Source: Rhypophila decipiens
Lineage: Eukaryota; Ascomycota; Sordariomycetes; Sordariales; Naviculisporaceae
Length of the DNA: 64,000 nt
Assembly: GCA_033297075.1 (NCBI GenBank)
Contig: MU858169.1
Coordinates: forward strand, 1-64,000
Direction of reading: 5' to 3'
Part shown: piece after piece, positions 12,201 to 23,036 of the stretch
Position numbering within the stretch: the first letter of the stretch is position 1
Layout: each line of letters begins with the position of its first letter
The notes under the pieces: model-generated
Databases searched by the model: none
What the model was told of the DNA's origin: nothing
The model's input: the letters and a program-made list of their open reading frames with translations, nothing else
Position numbers and translations under genes: made by a program

Positions 12201-13325
12201 CAATGAATAAAATCTGCTTGTCCATGGCCATGGTCGAGCAGGTGGCTGATGCCTTTCACGGTTCACGTCATTATATGTGACCAAAGGTGTCGGCAGAATA
12301 ATGCATGATATGGATGACACTTTTCCTCACTGGACAGCACCTGTCGGCTTGGTAATGCGATAGCCAGTCGCTGGACTCCAAGCCAGATCTCGAACTCCCT
12401 TAGCCAGGCGTCTAACTCCAGAGAAAAGCAGAGAGATGGCTGGATCTGTAGAGAAGGCGAGTCTGTCTAGGTGCTGAGTTGGTTATAAGTTATAATGAAC
12501 AGTTTTCGAATTAAAGTTTCAGAGCAGCCCCTCAGTAACGTCGTTCATCTCAATCCCACATAGTGAGAAACACCAGCGAAATGGCGGTCTAGGGATTCAA
12601 TCTTGAGTATCTGGCCTATCGAAACCAATTTCACGCAGGCACGCGGTGCATGTTCTGGATTGAATCGTCCGGAGATAACGGTTTCAGAATTCCCTGCTTC
12701 TCCTTCCTTGTCTAACAAGCCTTCAGAAATTTCTAAAGCTTTAGACAGGCGTCTTTCTTCCACTATCACCCCTTGCACTTTCCACTTCTGATCATCTTAC
12801 CAGTCTTCGGCTGAAAGATCAGGCTGAGTCCCGCCTACGATAACTTTAAATCACATGTCTGATCTTTTTCCGTAGACACTTCCAACCATAAAAGCAAGAT
12901 TCCTGTCTCCTTCCACTTCTTTCCCTCTCCACTCGTCTCCAGTCGTCTCCAGCCAATTTGCTCCTCGCTCTCCTCCACGCTCAAACATCGCCTTGATTGT
13001 CGCGTTCTCAACCTCGCACTTTCAATCTCTCATTCAATTCAGCAGACCTACACACTCGGCGCGATTGAGAAGCAATCGTCGTGCTTCCTTTCTCCTCTGC
13101 ATCATTGAGCGAGCCCAAAGCCTTGCAAGTCGCGCATTGTCCAGCCTCTTCGACGTCGCAGCCTGCTTTTGCACATTCGGCCAATCACCGACCCGACACG
13201 ACACACCCATTCACTCGTCAAGATTGGCATCCAAACCGCCAGACGGCATCTTCTTTGTCGGGGCTCACTTCAAAGCAAAATCATCCAACCAGGTCGCTCC
13301 AATTTCCAGAGTCTTCTCCTTCACA
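9292..13325. other. Long intergenic region
   Basis: Four kilobases carry only short overlapping frames on both strands, with no conserved domain or convincing splice chain. The last 300 bp before 13326 are C/T-rich with many CTC and TCC runs, as is usual for fungal promoters and leaders. Confidence 0.45.
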
Positions 13326-14717
13326 ATGGCAGACTTTGCCGATCCGCGGGAGACCGAACGTCTTCAACGCGAGGAAGTCTACAGACCACCTCCTGGGTAT
13401 AACCCAATTGTTGGTGCACATTCCCATGAGACAGAGCAACACAACCCGATTGCCGAACCCGCTGCTCTACATGCTCCTCGTTCCCCGGCGGCAGTCCAAG
13501 TCGGCCAATACCAAAACCAACCCCATCAGCGGCTTATGGAACAACCAGCCATGAACGCTTACCCCCCCGACGACGAGGAAGACGAAAACGGGGTGGTCCG
13601 CCCACCGGTCAACGATGTCGTCCAAGTGCTAGACGCACGCGGTGACCTGATCCTCGTCGTGGGCCAAGAGAGGAAGGAGTTTCTCGTCTGCTCAAGAACC
13701 CTCCGACGGGCATCAAAAGTCTTTGATGATCTCTACAGCAGGCGAGTCGAAGGTCAGGATGGCCACGAGCGCCTGGACCTCAGTCACATCGGCGTCCTCC
13801 CTCTCCACCTCGTCCTCGAGATCATTCACGGCAACCATGCCAAGGTCAACCCGCACCTGACCAATAAAGAGACGCTCCATGATGTCCTCGTGGTCACGCA
13901 TCACTTCAGCATGACCGGGTGCCTCGCCCCCATCGCCGTCAAGTGGCTCAAAAAGGTCTACGACAAAGAACCGTCAGGCTTCCACAACATTGCGGTCCAG
14001 CTGTGGATCACCCACCAACTGGGACATTTGGGGTGCCTGAAGCAGACAATCTACAGCATGGTCCAGGGTGGCAGACTCAACTCTAGAGGGGAGCTGATCG
14101 GCCAGGGGGCAACGGACAATGATGAGTATCGGCGGTTTCCCACCTTGAGTCTCCTGGGCGTTCTTGGTGGGTTGATTCCACCCAAACTGCCCCACAGTTC
14201 CAATCAAGTTTCTTCTTCTAACACGGCAGGTGACTGGTGGATAGAGCAAGTGAAGGAGTGCCGCTCTCGGGTCGTGGCCCACCTAGTCAACACGGTTCGC
14301 GATGCGGTCAGAAACCTGATAGAGTCCCCTCGCATGCCAGCAGCAATGCAGACTAACGGTCCCGCTCCTAAGCCGACGGTGTGTCAGGTCCGGCAAGAAA
14401 GCCCAACCCGTAGACGGCAGTGCGACTCCCGCATGCTGGGTGCGTTTCAGCGGGCCCTGTTTGACCAGAACTGGGACAAGGTCGACAAGCCGGCCTCGAG
14501 CCCGTACAGCCTCCATCGACGCATCAACGAGGTCGCGAGGCAGACTCTGAAGGAGTACGATCCGCCGACTGATTCGCACAAGCATTGTGGGCCGTTTGGG
14601 AGGAATGGGCTCGAGCCGCTGGTAGATATTGTCAAGCGGGAGGTGGATGCTATTCCGTTTGATGAGAGGGATTTTATGAGGAGGGGGAAAATGATGGGGT
14701 TTCCAGTTGGTGCCTAG
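13326..14717 (+). CDS. BTB/POZ-like domain protein
   Basis: The frame is open from 12993, but the first ATG in it is at 13326 (context TCACAATGG), giving 463 residues. Residues 1-90 are Pro- and acid-rich and probably disordered. Residues about 95-200 have the layout of a fungal BTB-like fold: DVVQVLDARGDLILVVG, then a strand with EFLVCSRTLRRASKVFDDLY, then LPLHLVLEIIHGNH and a helical LHDVLVVTHHFSM segment. Many such proteins in ascomycetes are annotated only as BTB-containing nuclear proteins, and their partners are unknown. The C-terminal half has no domain I recognise. No intron is needed. Confidence 0.8.
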   Translation: MADFADPRETERLQREEVYRPPPGYNPIVGAHSHETEQHNPIAEPAALHAPRSPAAVQVGQYQNQPHQRLMEQPAMNAYPPDDEEDENGVVRPPVNDVVQVLDARGDLILVVGQERKEFLVCSRTLRRASKVFDDLYSRRVEGQDGHERLDLSHIGVLPLHLVLEIIHGNHAKVNPHLTNKETLHDVLVVTHHFSMTGCLAPIAVKWLKKVYDKEPSGFHNIAVQLWITHQLGHLGCLKQTIYSMVQGGRLNSRGELIGQGATDNDEYRRFPTLSLLGVLGGLIPPKLPHSSNQVSSSNTAGDWWIEQVKECRSRVVAHLVNTVRDAVRNLIESPRMPAAMQTNGPAPKPTVCQVRQESPTRRRQCDSRMLGAFQRALFDQNWDKVDKPASSPYSLHRRINEVARQTLKEYDPPTDSHKHCGPFGRNGLEPLVDIVKREVDAIPFDERDFMRRGKMMGFPVGA

Positions 14718-17375
14718 TAAATGGGCATTTATTGCTTGATATGGGTCGGTTGAAAAGTCTGCGTTGATGAGTATTGTTAGTTTGGTTGGTGTGTTTTCGG
14801 TGCGCTCCCTATGCATTTTTCAGGGGTGGCTAATGGCATGGAAGTGGGTGGTAAATGCGTTGGTCATTTGCTTTGAACGCGTAGGCTCATTGCTAACTTG
14901 GACTCAGCAGGGTATTTTCGGGCCATTTTGAGCCACAAGGCGGTGTTTTTATCTGGATGATCATGTGGGATCAGCTTGCTGCTGGGTTGCCATAGCAGCA
15001 GGAACATATTTGCGGCGATTTAGATTCATATGGAAGCATATTCACCATCTCGTCGTGGATGAATCACTTGGTGGACTTGGGCAGGGTTATCTGCTGGTTT
15101 TATTTTATTTTATTTATGCAATCTCTTCTGCTTTTATATTCTTGGTTTCTTTTCTTTCTCATCTAAGGAAACAGTTTCACCTTTAAAAGACCATTTGTAC
15201 GGGTGAAATCATGCAATGCATTTGTTGCGTTATGGGAATACCGGGACGGGGATTATCAGCGCAGATATTTCGCCTATCCTTTTCTTTTTAAAATAATAAA
15301 GTGCGCTGATTTCCCAATGTCTTTCTCTGCTGTGTGAGATTTTTGAACTGGAGAGACATCTCCTTTGAGGGATTATAGACCAGTCTTATGGTGCTCGAAA
15401 TAAGAGGTGAGGGTTTGCTTGATCTACAGTTCCCTGCTTGACTGGTTTACGCGATTTACTGGTGCCATGCTTGCTCTTGGTGGTGACTGTCGGAGTCTCA
15501 GGTCGGTGGTATGGCAGACCATTGAGCCACTATCTAAGTTTGAGTAGGGTGATATGAACTGCCGTACTGATGATGATAGCCGGTTGATGGAGTCTTGAAA
15601 GAGAGAGATGGATGACTTGCTGGTGAGACGAGCGTAAGTTAGACAGCTTAGGTTGAGGCTGTGATTTCGGTTGTCTCGTTGTGTGGGGATTCCATTTTTT
15701 TTACAAGAGGGTCCTGAAACCTTGGATTCTACAAGTAGTGTTCGGTGTTTATGATGGATTCCATGCGAGTGATACGCGGGTCTTTGCCAAGAAATGCCTC
15801 GATATGAGATGAAGCAAATCTTTGGGGCCGTATAGGTCCCCAAACTCGGGCGCCCATTGGACTGGTTCCCGGGTTCGTTGGTGGTATAGTGTGTGGAATG
15901 TTGGAAAGGGTCCGCTGGATGTGGATGTTTGCTTATGAGGGCGCTGGTGTGATTGTAGGTAGAACTCCCATTGCTCCGTTTGCGGGCGTTCTAACAGACC
16001 ATGGCCTGCGCTCAACAGTCTCCTAGACAGGCTGCTGAAGAAGAAGAATAAGCTGTCCAAGAAGGACAAAGATAACATCATCGAAATAATACTCGAACTC
16101 AACCGATTCGCCCTTACCAGAGATACTTTCGCGATTTAAGGACTCGGTATAACACGACAATCAGAAGAAGCTCGAGATATCTATTAGTACGTAGGTAAGT
16201 AGTTCAAGGGAGTGGTCCGACCAGGTAAGGCTAGAAAAATTATCACACTACTCTATTGCACGCGATTTGGCCAGTTTTTCTGGAGAGAAGTTTAGACCAG
16301 TCCTACTAGAGGCTCCTAATGACCTAATCGAACTTGGTAGAGTGTTAGGCATATCTACCTAGTCAGATCTGGGAAGGGGGACCCCCCCATGAGCAGGCTT
16401 TCCGTCCTTCTTCTCCTTGGTGCAAAAGCTGTCGAGGAGCGCTTACAGCCATGATGGCGAGCCCTGCCCGGAGCCCCGGACTCGGAACCACGAAAAGAGT
16501 GAGGGGGTAACGGAAGCCCAGCACAGTCGTATATCCGATGTTATACTACTATGATGCTCCATACCATGTTCCGTTACCCTTAATACAAACCAGATTTGCG
16601 ACCGACAAGATAACCAATCCTGAGATTCATCCGGGGAGCAGACAAGACCGACAGCTCGTACAACCTTGTTATAGCGGTGCGACTTCGCAAGGATGACTTG
16701 GACGACGATCTGATCCGGGTATACAACGCTTGACTGTTACCAAGGACAGCAAGCCCAGCTAAGGAACACCTCATCATTCCACTGTACCTAGCCCTTAGTT
16801 ATCTAGAAAGCCCTTCGAAGGTCAATAAAGGGACGGTGTTCCTGTTATGGCTAATAGTTAGACAATACCAACCCACGAATCAATGGCTGCCTTTTAATAC
16901 CGGATAGAGGCTCACAATCTAAGGACCAAGACAAAACACGCTTTTCCAGAATCTAGACCCCGTACTTTGGACAAAGAAGCCGGATGTTTGACCAGCTTTC
17001 TCAGTCTAAGGAGTCAAAGGTCCATATTTGTGAAAGCCTACTGCGGGCAAATGGAGAAGGCCATAGTTGTACTACAAAGAACGTAGCAGGTCACTGCATG
17101 ACTCTAGCTACTGCTGGTAAGTGACGAGCTACACACCTGTGCTATGGCAGACCTGGTATGCTTCTCTTCAAGGACCGTTATACTTGAAGACCCTACATTA
17201 GGCCCACTCACTTCAAGGTAGCACGCAGATTCACATGCATGTGTTGCTCTAACAAGGTCAAGCTTGGTGTCTATGCGTCTATTCAGCATGTCGCCCACAG
17301 ATGAACGGCAGAGACGGTTTATCTACACTCCATATCCATCCTCATCCCCTCTTTGGAACCAAGTCTAAGAGACCA
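14718..17375. other. Gene-poor region with coding-like relics
   Basis: No intact gene is visible. Two short stretches read like remnants of coding sequence on the plus strand. At 16017-16139 there is a Lys-rich helix ending in a stop, and at about 16630-16740 a segment reading VIAVRLRKDDLDDDLIRVYN before a stop. Neither has a start, and neither could be linked to a neighbour. Tandem TTTTA and TTATT runs lie around 15095-15115. Confidence 0.4.
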
Positions 17376-18498
17376 TTACAAAGTACGGACCCGGCCCCAG
17401 CTGTTGGGCTGCGCAGGCTTGTTGTCCAAAACACCCTCAATCTCCTCCATAACCTCGGGCGTCAACCTGTCAACCAGCTCCAAGGCCTTGATGTTATCGA
17501 TAAGCTGATCCACCTTGGTAGCACCCAGAATCACAGTGCTGACATTGGGATTCTTGGCCGCCCACGCCAGCGCCAACTGGCTGACCTTGAAGCCAAGACG
17601 TTCCGCAATCTTGGTCAACTTCCTGACCTTCTCGATCTCAGCCTGGCCCTTTTCGCTCTTGAGCTCCTTGATTCTGTTCTCGAAGAAAGCTTTGTTGGTG
17701 GCGAAGCGCGAGTCCTCGGGGATACCGTCGTTGTACTTTCCTGTGAGCAGACCGCTGGCCAGGGGAGACCAGATGGTGGTTCCGAGACCGTATTTCTCAA
17801 ATACGGGTGCGTACTCGACTTCGAAGCGTTCCCGATGGAAGGCATTGTACTGCGGTTGCTCGGCCGAGGGGGCAATCAGGTTGTGCTTCTCGGCGATCAG
17901 GGTTGCTTGTGTGATTTGCTCGGCCGACCACTCGGACGTTCCCCAGTAATAGGCCAGGTTGAGGTTGCGAATGACTTGGGTGAAGCCCTCGACGATCTCG
18001 AGCATAGGGGTGGCGGGGTCGGGTCGGTGGGCAAAGACAATGTCCACGTATGGTGTCTGGAGACGGGCGAGGGAAGACTTGAGACCCTCGACGATGTGTT
18101 TCCGAGAGAGACCGCGGGTGTTGGGTTCCTTGCGTCCTGTGCCGAAGAAGACCTTGGTGGTCAAGACGTACTCGTCCCTAGGCCAGCCGAGCTCCTTGAG
18201 GGCTTGGCCCATCTCAATCTCAGAAGCTCCATTGGCGTACGTCTCAGCGGTATCGAAGGTTTGCTGTGGGTAACATGTTAGCTAAAGCTCAAGTGAAGGA
18301 AATGTGTGAGGTTAAACTTACAATGCCATGATCCCAGGCGGTTTGGAGGATTTGCTTCACAATTTCACCCTTTTGGGTTCCACCGTAGGTGAGCCAGCCA
18401 CCGAGAGAGAAGAGCGAGACCTGGAGACCTGTGTTCCCGAGGTAGCGGAACTTCATGCCCTTGGGGTCATAAGCGGTTGCGACGACAGACTCGGACAT
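17376..18498 (-). CDS. Aldo-keto reductase, voltage-gated K+ channel beta-subunit type
   Basis: Two exons, 18498-18322 and 18263-17376, flank a 58-nt intron with a GCTAAC branch site and give 354 residues. The protein reads as an AKR6/Kv-beta-like NADPH-dependent oxidoreductase. It starts [14 protein letters not shown] and has the catalytic tetrad visible as Asp63 and Tyr68 (DTAETY), Lys96 (TTKVFF) and His138 (FAHRPD), followed by [13 protein letters not shown] and the cofactor-loop segment [10 protein letters not shown]. Fungal members are soluble cytoplasmic enzymes whose natural substrate is usually not known. The ATG at 18498 is preferred over an upstream in-frame Met because it begins just before the conserved fold. 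Confidence 0.93.
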
Positions 18499-18598
18499 TT
18501 TGACGAATGGTTCTAATTCGAGATAAGCTGAAAATGGGAATTTGGATGTGGTGACACAACGTTGTCTGGTAATTTGAAGTGATGATGCTATCGCGGGG

Positions 18599-18607
18599 TA
18601 TATATGT
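18599..18607 (-). promoter_or_regulatory. TATA-like box of the aldo-keto reductase
   Basis: A TATATA-type sequence lies about 100 bp upstream of the start codon at 18498, reading toward the gene. Position and composition fit a TATA box. There is no further support. Confidence 0.35.
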
Positions 18608-21600
18608 GCTCTGGAGCAGATTGCGGGGTATAATGAAGTGGACTCAAGAAGCAATTGGAATCTTTACGACAGGAACGGATCACGGTTTAAATAAGACCGG
18701 AAGGTCCCCGTTTCCTTCCCTTCTCCTCCTCATTGCCCCACGTTTTCTTCTGGTCCGGATCCATGGGGTCATAGCGACCGCAGCAGACAGAGCTTGTCGC
18801 TGCGGAATTTCGTCTGAGTGGAGGCACCTTGACGGAACGCAACAGGCACAATCTCTGACGACATCATCCTGACCCTGCCCATCCGCGGGGCAAAAACCCA
18901 ACTAGCTTGCAGCATGAACACTATCATCATCCGGTAGTGCTTTCCACCGACGGCTGTTAGTGGACGGCTAATTCACACAACCGGAGTTTGGTGGGACCAT
19001 CCCGAATAAAACCCGCAATTGGCAGGTGAAATGGGGGTGAAACTCCATCATGGAGGAGATCCCCCCGCCACCTCGCCGTCGACCAAGATCGGAGAAACTG
19101 AATTAATCATCACTTGAAGTTTTACCAAATTCGCGGAGGCGAGTCTCAGAGCGAACCACACTCCCCGAAGTTGTGATCTTTAGAACGAAATTTTCTTGAT
19201 GAAAGAACAGCACCCCGCGATCTCGGCCTGCTAGCGGCCTTGGCACCCGGCCCAGCTGCTAACAAACTAAACTCCGTCTTAACTCCGGTTCGTCATCGGC
19301 TCTTGAAATGGGATGCGATGAGGGAAGACATGAAGCGGTAAAGCTGGAGGGAAAGCAACCGTGAGAATAGTTTTATCCGAGGCAGCAAATAAGTGTTCTT
19401 GTGTGTCCTCCAAGTGCGAGCAACACAGCACCTTGCTCAAGCAGCAGGGAGAATGAAGGTGACAGTCCGAACTTAAGTCTCATATTGAGAAAACACGTAA
19501 GAGGATCGCGGGGTGAATCTGCTTTTGATCAGCTTGAACACTAGACCATGTTATGAGTCGGTAATCTGGAAAACTACCCTTCAAGGGAGATCTCCTGGTA
19601 CGTGTGATTACACTCACTTGACGATTGGCGCATTGTCGCGATGACACAAAAGCGTAGGAAGTTATGAATGACGGAAGTAGGGACAGTGTCCTCGGCAGGG
19701 AATAAACCGGCCGAACATCGTATAGATAAGACTCACCAGGACCAGCGACAAGACAAGTATCCAATCACCCTGGAATCTCGTATCCTCCCGGTAAATCAGT
19801 CATGGCATTTGAACATTGCATGACTGGAGTGAAGTGACAGAGTGAGCTACAAGACAATAGAATTAGTAATTCTTGTCATGATATACTCATGTCGGCCCGA
19901 GCAAGGAAACCAATATTCCATTTATATGATCTATTGTCTCTTCGCACCGCAAAAGAGTCCTTATCCAGTCTAAGCAAGCGTTCACTCAATTTCAAGAGGA
20001 GTGCGTGCTAAGCGCCTCTTAAGTGAAGAGGATACTCGGAATATTGCCCATATTCTTGAACCTTGGTTTCGTCACTGCGAAGACTCAATACAATGTCAGG
20101 TTAGGAGAAAGCGGTGCCTCTATTTCATGTCCAAACTGTGTTAACATTACCAGCAATATGTTTTGGTTAGTCTAGTCCTTTGATGTTGTGTGCTTTCTGA
20201 ACCAACCAAATTCGTGATTATGTCGCTGGGTGAGCACTCCATGATCGTACCTGACTTATTTAGTTAAACATAAGTTTCTGTTAGTATTACTATGGAAGAG
20301 ACAAATGGCATCTTCGATTTCTCTTTTCTTTCCCCGGTCAGATTTGAATACACCTCAACATGGACTCATATTTCAGCTGCACTAGACGAGATCAACTCCA
20401 TATAAAGCAAAGGAAAATACATAGATGAATGATACAAACCTTTCGAGAGATCCATTTATTTCTCTTTCTAACTGTATTCTGACTCCCGCTACGAGGTAAA
20501 AGACAAAGGCAGATTGTTTGACTCCCCTGAAGATCCAAACGCCAAGCCTTAAGCAAGGCACCCAATCAGGCACAACATTCTAATCCCAAGCCGGGTGTGT
20601 CTCTACCTTGCTCTGGTTGGTTGCCTGGCACTCGCTAATGCAGCAATCAATCTGGCAGCCACTCAAAATCCGAGAATCGATCGACCTGACACTCTGCCGT
20701 GCAACTTGCATGATCATTTCCAACGGTCTGGTTGGTCCCTTGCTTGGAAGGTCCCACTGTCTCGGGTTCCGACCAATCATTGCAGCGGGATGATCTCATG
20801 CAGCCTTGTCTTGCCTATTCTGGCCAGGTTGTTCAGGCTCGCCAGCGTCCAGAGATGCACTTCATCGTCGACAGTCATAACATCACATAGCAATGAATCA
20901 CATTCTTGACATAGCAGTCATAATGAATCAATCAGCAATTGGCAAACAGTTGCATTTGTATTTAACAATAAAGGTATTAATGTTTGTTGACAAGGCATCA
21001 AAATATGTACAAAGGAACAAATACCCACAAAAGAGCCAAAGATGGAACAAACGAGGTCTCCGCTGTGGTAACATAAAAAATGGCAATGCTGTGCAGGCAC
21101 AACAGCGACATCATAATCGAAAGCACCTTATGACTTCATAGTGTACACTGCACCAGGCGACTGAATGTCTGAACAACGACATACAAATTGGTCAACAGGC
21201 ACGTGAAAAAAGAAACCGGAAGGAATGAGACAAAGATAAAAAAGTGTATAAAAAAAAACGGACAAACAACAAATGCGAGAAAATAAAGAGAAGTGGCAGA
21301 CAAACGTCGATACGCATGACCTTACGTGTTGTATCCTGAGATTCAAGTTGTTAACAAACCAGGCAGTGAAGGTGGAGGGGTGGGTGTGGGGATAAATCAG
21401 GCTCCAACAGCATCAAGATTAGACATTACAGTTGTAACTGCCACTTGCAGATGATGGGACGGGATTGGTTCCGGCTGTGATGTGTTAGCATTTCCAAAGG
21501 TGAGAGCGAGGGAAATGGGAATAGCTTCAGCAATTACCCAACGGGGATAAACTGTGGGGTTAGCAAAATCATACAATCGTACAAATCAACAAACCTGAAC

Positions 21601-21851
21601 GCCGGAAAATGCATCAGAGACAACCCATTGCACTCGCAACAGGACGAACAAAGATCAGTTCACCAATTGTGCATCCTGTAACTGGATGTAAAGTAAGTGA
21701 GTAATTGGTAAGAAATACCAGAAAAGCAAAGTATGTACAAGCCATTAAGGGACATATGTACACTGGGTATCGGTAGGTCCTTTTCCGACCTCCCACCAGA
21801 AAACGCCAAAAACACCGTGTGACCATCGCCATGCAGGAATGATTTACAAAT
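18608..21851. other. Intergenic
   Basis: About 3.2 kb hold only short frames. I see no gene, tRNA or repeat I can support. Confidence 0.45.
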
Positions 21852-23036
21852 CTAGCTCTCAACAGCCCATCTTCGTCCCTTTGGTCTTGATCGCCCCGCG
21901 TCTTGGTTGGGCTTTTGCACGCGGGTAGCAGGCTCGCCTGGACATCTCCTTCTCCTCTGCATCGGGCTCTGATCCCTCCTCGTCCTGATCCTCGGCATCG
22001 ACTCGGCTCCACAAAACTCCGTCGTAAGCATTCGCCGGCGTGGGTCGCGATCGTACGTGGCCGACATCTCATCCTCGGACATGGGCGGGTGGGAGCGCGA
22101 CGGCGATACGCTCCGGTATCGTCGTGCAGGTTGGGTTGGTTTTGTTGTTCCGTCGAAGAAGGATGTGGACTGGCGTTCGGGTTTGGGTGTGGGGGTTTCT
22201 AATTCAATAGAATCCGTAGCCGGAGATACGTCCTTCGCAGTCGTGGGTGCTTCAACCTCCTTCTCCTCAAAATCGTGGATGGCGATGTCGGACATGCCAG
22301 AAATCGATGTTGCCGGCGACTCATGGTCGATCGGCTGTGAGAAATCCTCCTCATCGCAGTCCCTGTCGGATTCCGAGTAGGAAAGCGTTCGTGGGGGTGT
22401 CATGGTGTCGAGATCATATCGATGTTGAGTAGAATCCATCGGGGATGCCGCAGCAGACTCGTCCGAGCACATGGTCATGGATCGGGGAGAAGGAGGTAGT
22501 TGCACCTTGAACGAAGAGTCTAGCTCGAGGGGTTCGTCTGTCATGATGGGCTCGTCGAAGTGATCGTCAAAAAGAGAAGAGTCATGCGAGTTTGCAAGCG
22601 AATCGACGCTGCTACTCGTGTCGGAGAGGGAAAATGAACCGTTGGGCTTGTGCCATGGATGTGTTTCTGGAAGGTAAGACGCAAAATAGCGAACAAGAGA
22701 ATCCAACGACTTGGTCCGGAAGAGCTGAACTGCGTGATGCCATTGCTCGGTGCCGATAAAGTTGGGGTTGGCAATAATCTCGAAGGCGGCCGACTGGAGA
22801 GACTCGTTCAACTCCTGAAGACGCTGCTGCTTTCGCTCCTCGAGGAGTCGGTAGAATTCGTCAGTCGAGGTAGCCTCGGTGGAGATTTCGTAGACATCGT
22901 GATGGAAAGCTTCGGGGTCCTGGATTGAGGACGGAAAAGTGTTGTACTGATCGTGCAGCTTGGTCAAGAGGTCTTCCCTCTTTAAACCAAACTTCCAATA
23001 CGGCCAAATCCAACAAGGATCACTGGGGTCGTCCAT
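21852..23036 (-). CDS. Uncharacterised acidic, Ser/Pro-rich protein
   Basis: This is a single 394-residue frame with its ATG at 23036. The N-terminal 150 residues look folded, with aromatic-rich WIWPYWKFGLKREDLL followed by a long helix around FYRLLEERKQQRLQELNES. The middle is acidic and Ser-rich, as in SLSDTSSSVDSLANSHDSS. The last 100 residues are strongly basic, with Arg/Pro/Ser motifs such as RYRSVSPSRS. This layout is common in uncharacterised ascomycete proteins, and I cannot name a family. No intron is required. A shorter frame on the opposite strand over the same DNA is a shadow. Confidence 0.75.
   Translation of the reverse strand: MDDPSDPCWIWPYWKFGLKREDLLTKLHDQYNTFPSSIQDPEAFHHDVYEISTEATSTDEFYRLLEERKQQRLQELNESLQSAAFEIIANPNFIGTEQWHHAVQLFRTKSLDSLVRYFASYLPETHPWHKPNGSFSLSDTSSSVDSLANSHDSSLFDDHFDEPIMTDEPLELDSSFKVQLPPSPRSMTMCSDESAAASPMDSTQHRYDLDTMTPPRTLSYSESDRDCDEEDFSQPIDHESPATSISGMSDIAIHDFEEKEVEAPTTAKDVSPATDSIELETPTPKPERQSTSFFDGTTKPTQPARRYRSVSPSRSHPPMSEDEMSATYDRDPRRRMLTTEFCGAESMPRIRTRRDQSPMQRRRRCPGEPATRVQKPNQDAGRSRPKGRRWAVES

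Noticed and set aside
12993..13325. N-terminal extension of the BTB-like protein
   Set aside because: The frame is open but has no ATG before 13326, and its composition is that of a C/T-rich leader.
17301..18281. 326-codon plus-strand frame antisense to the aldo-keto reductase
   Set aside because: It mirrors the codon pattern of the reductase exon, has no domain, and is a composition shadow.
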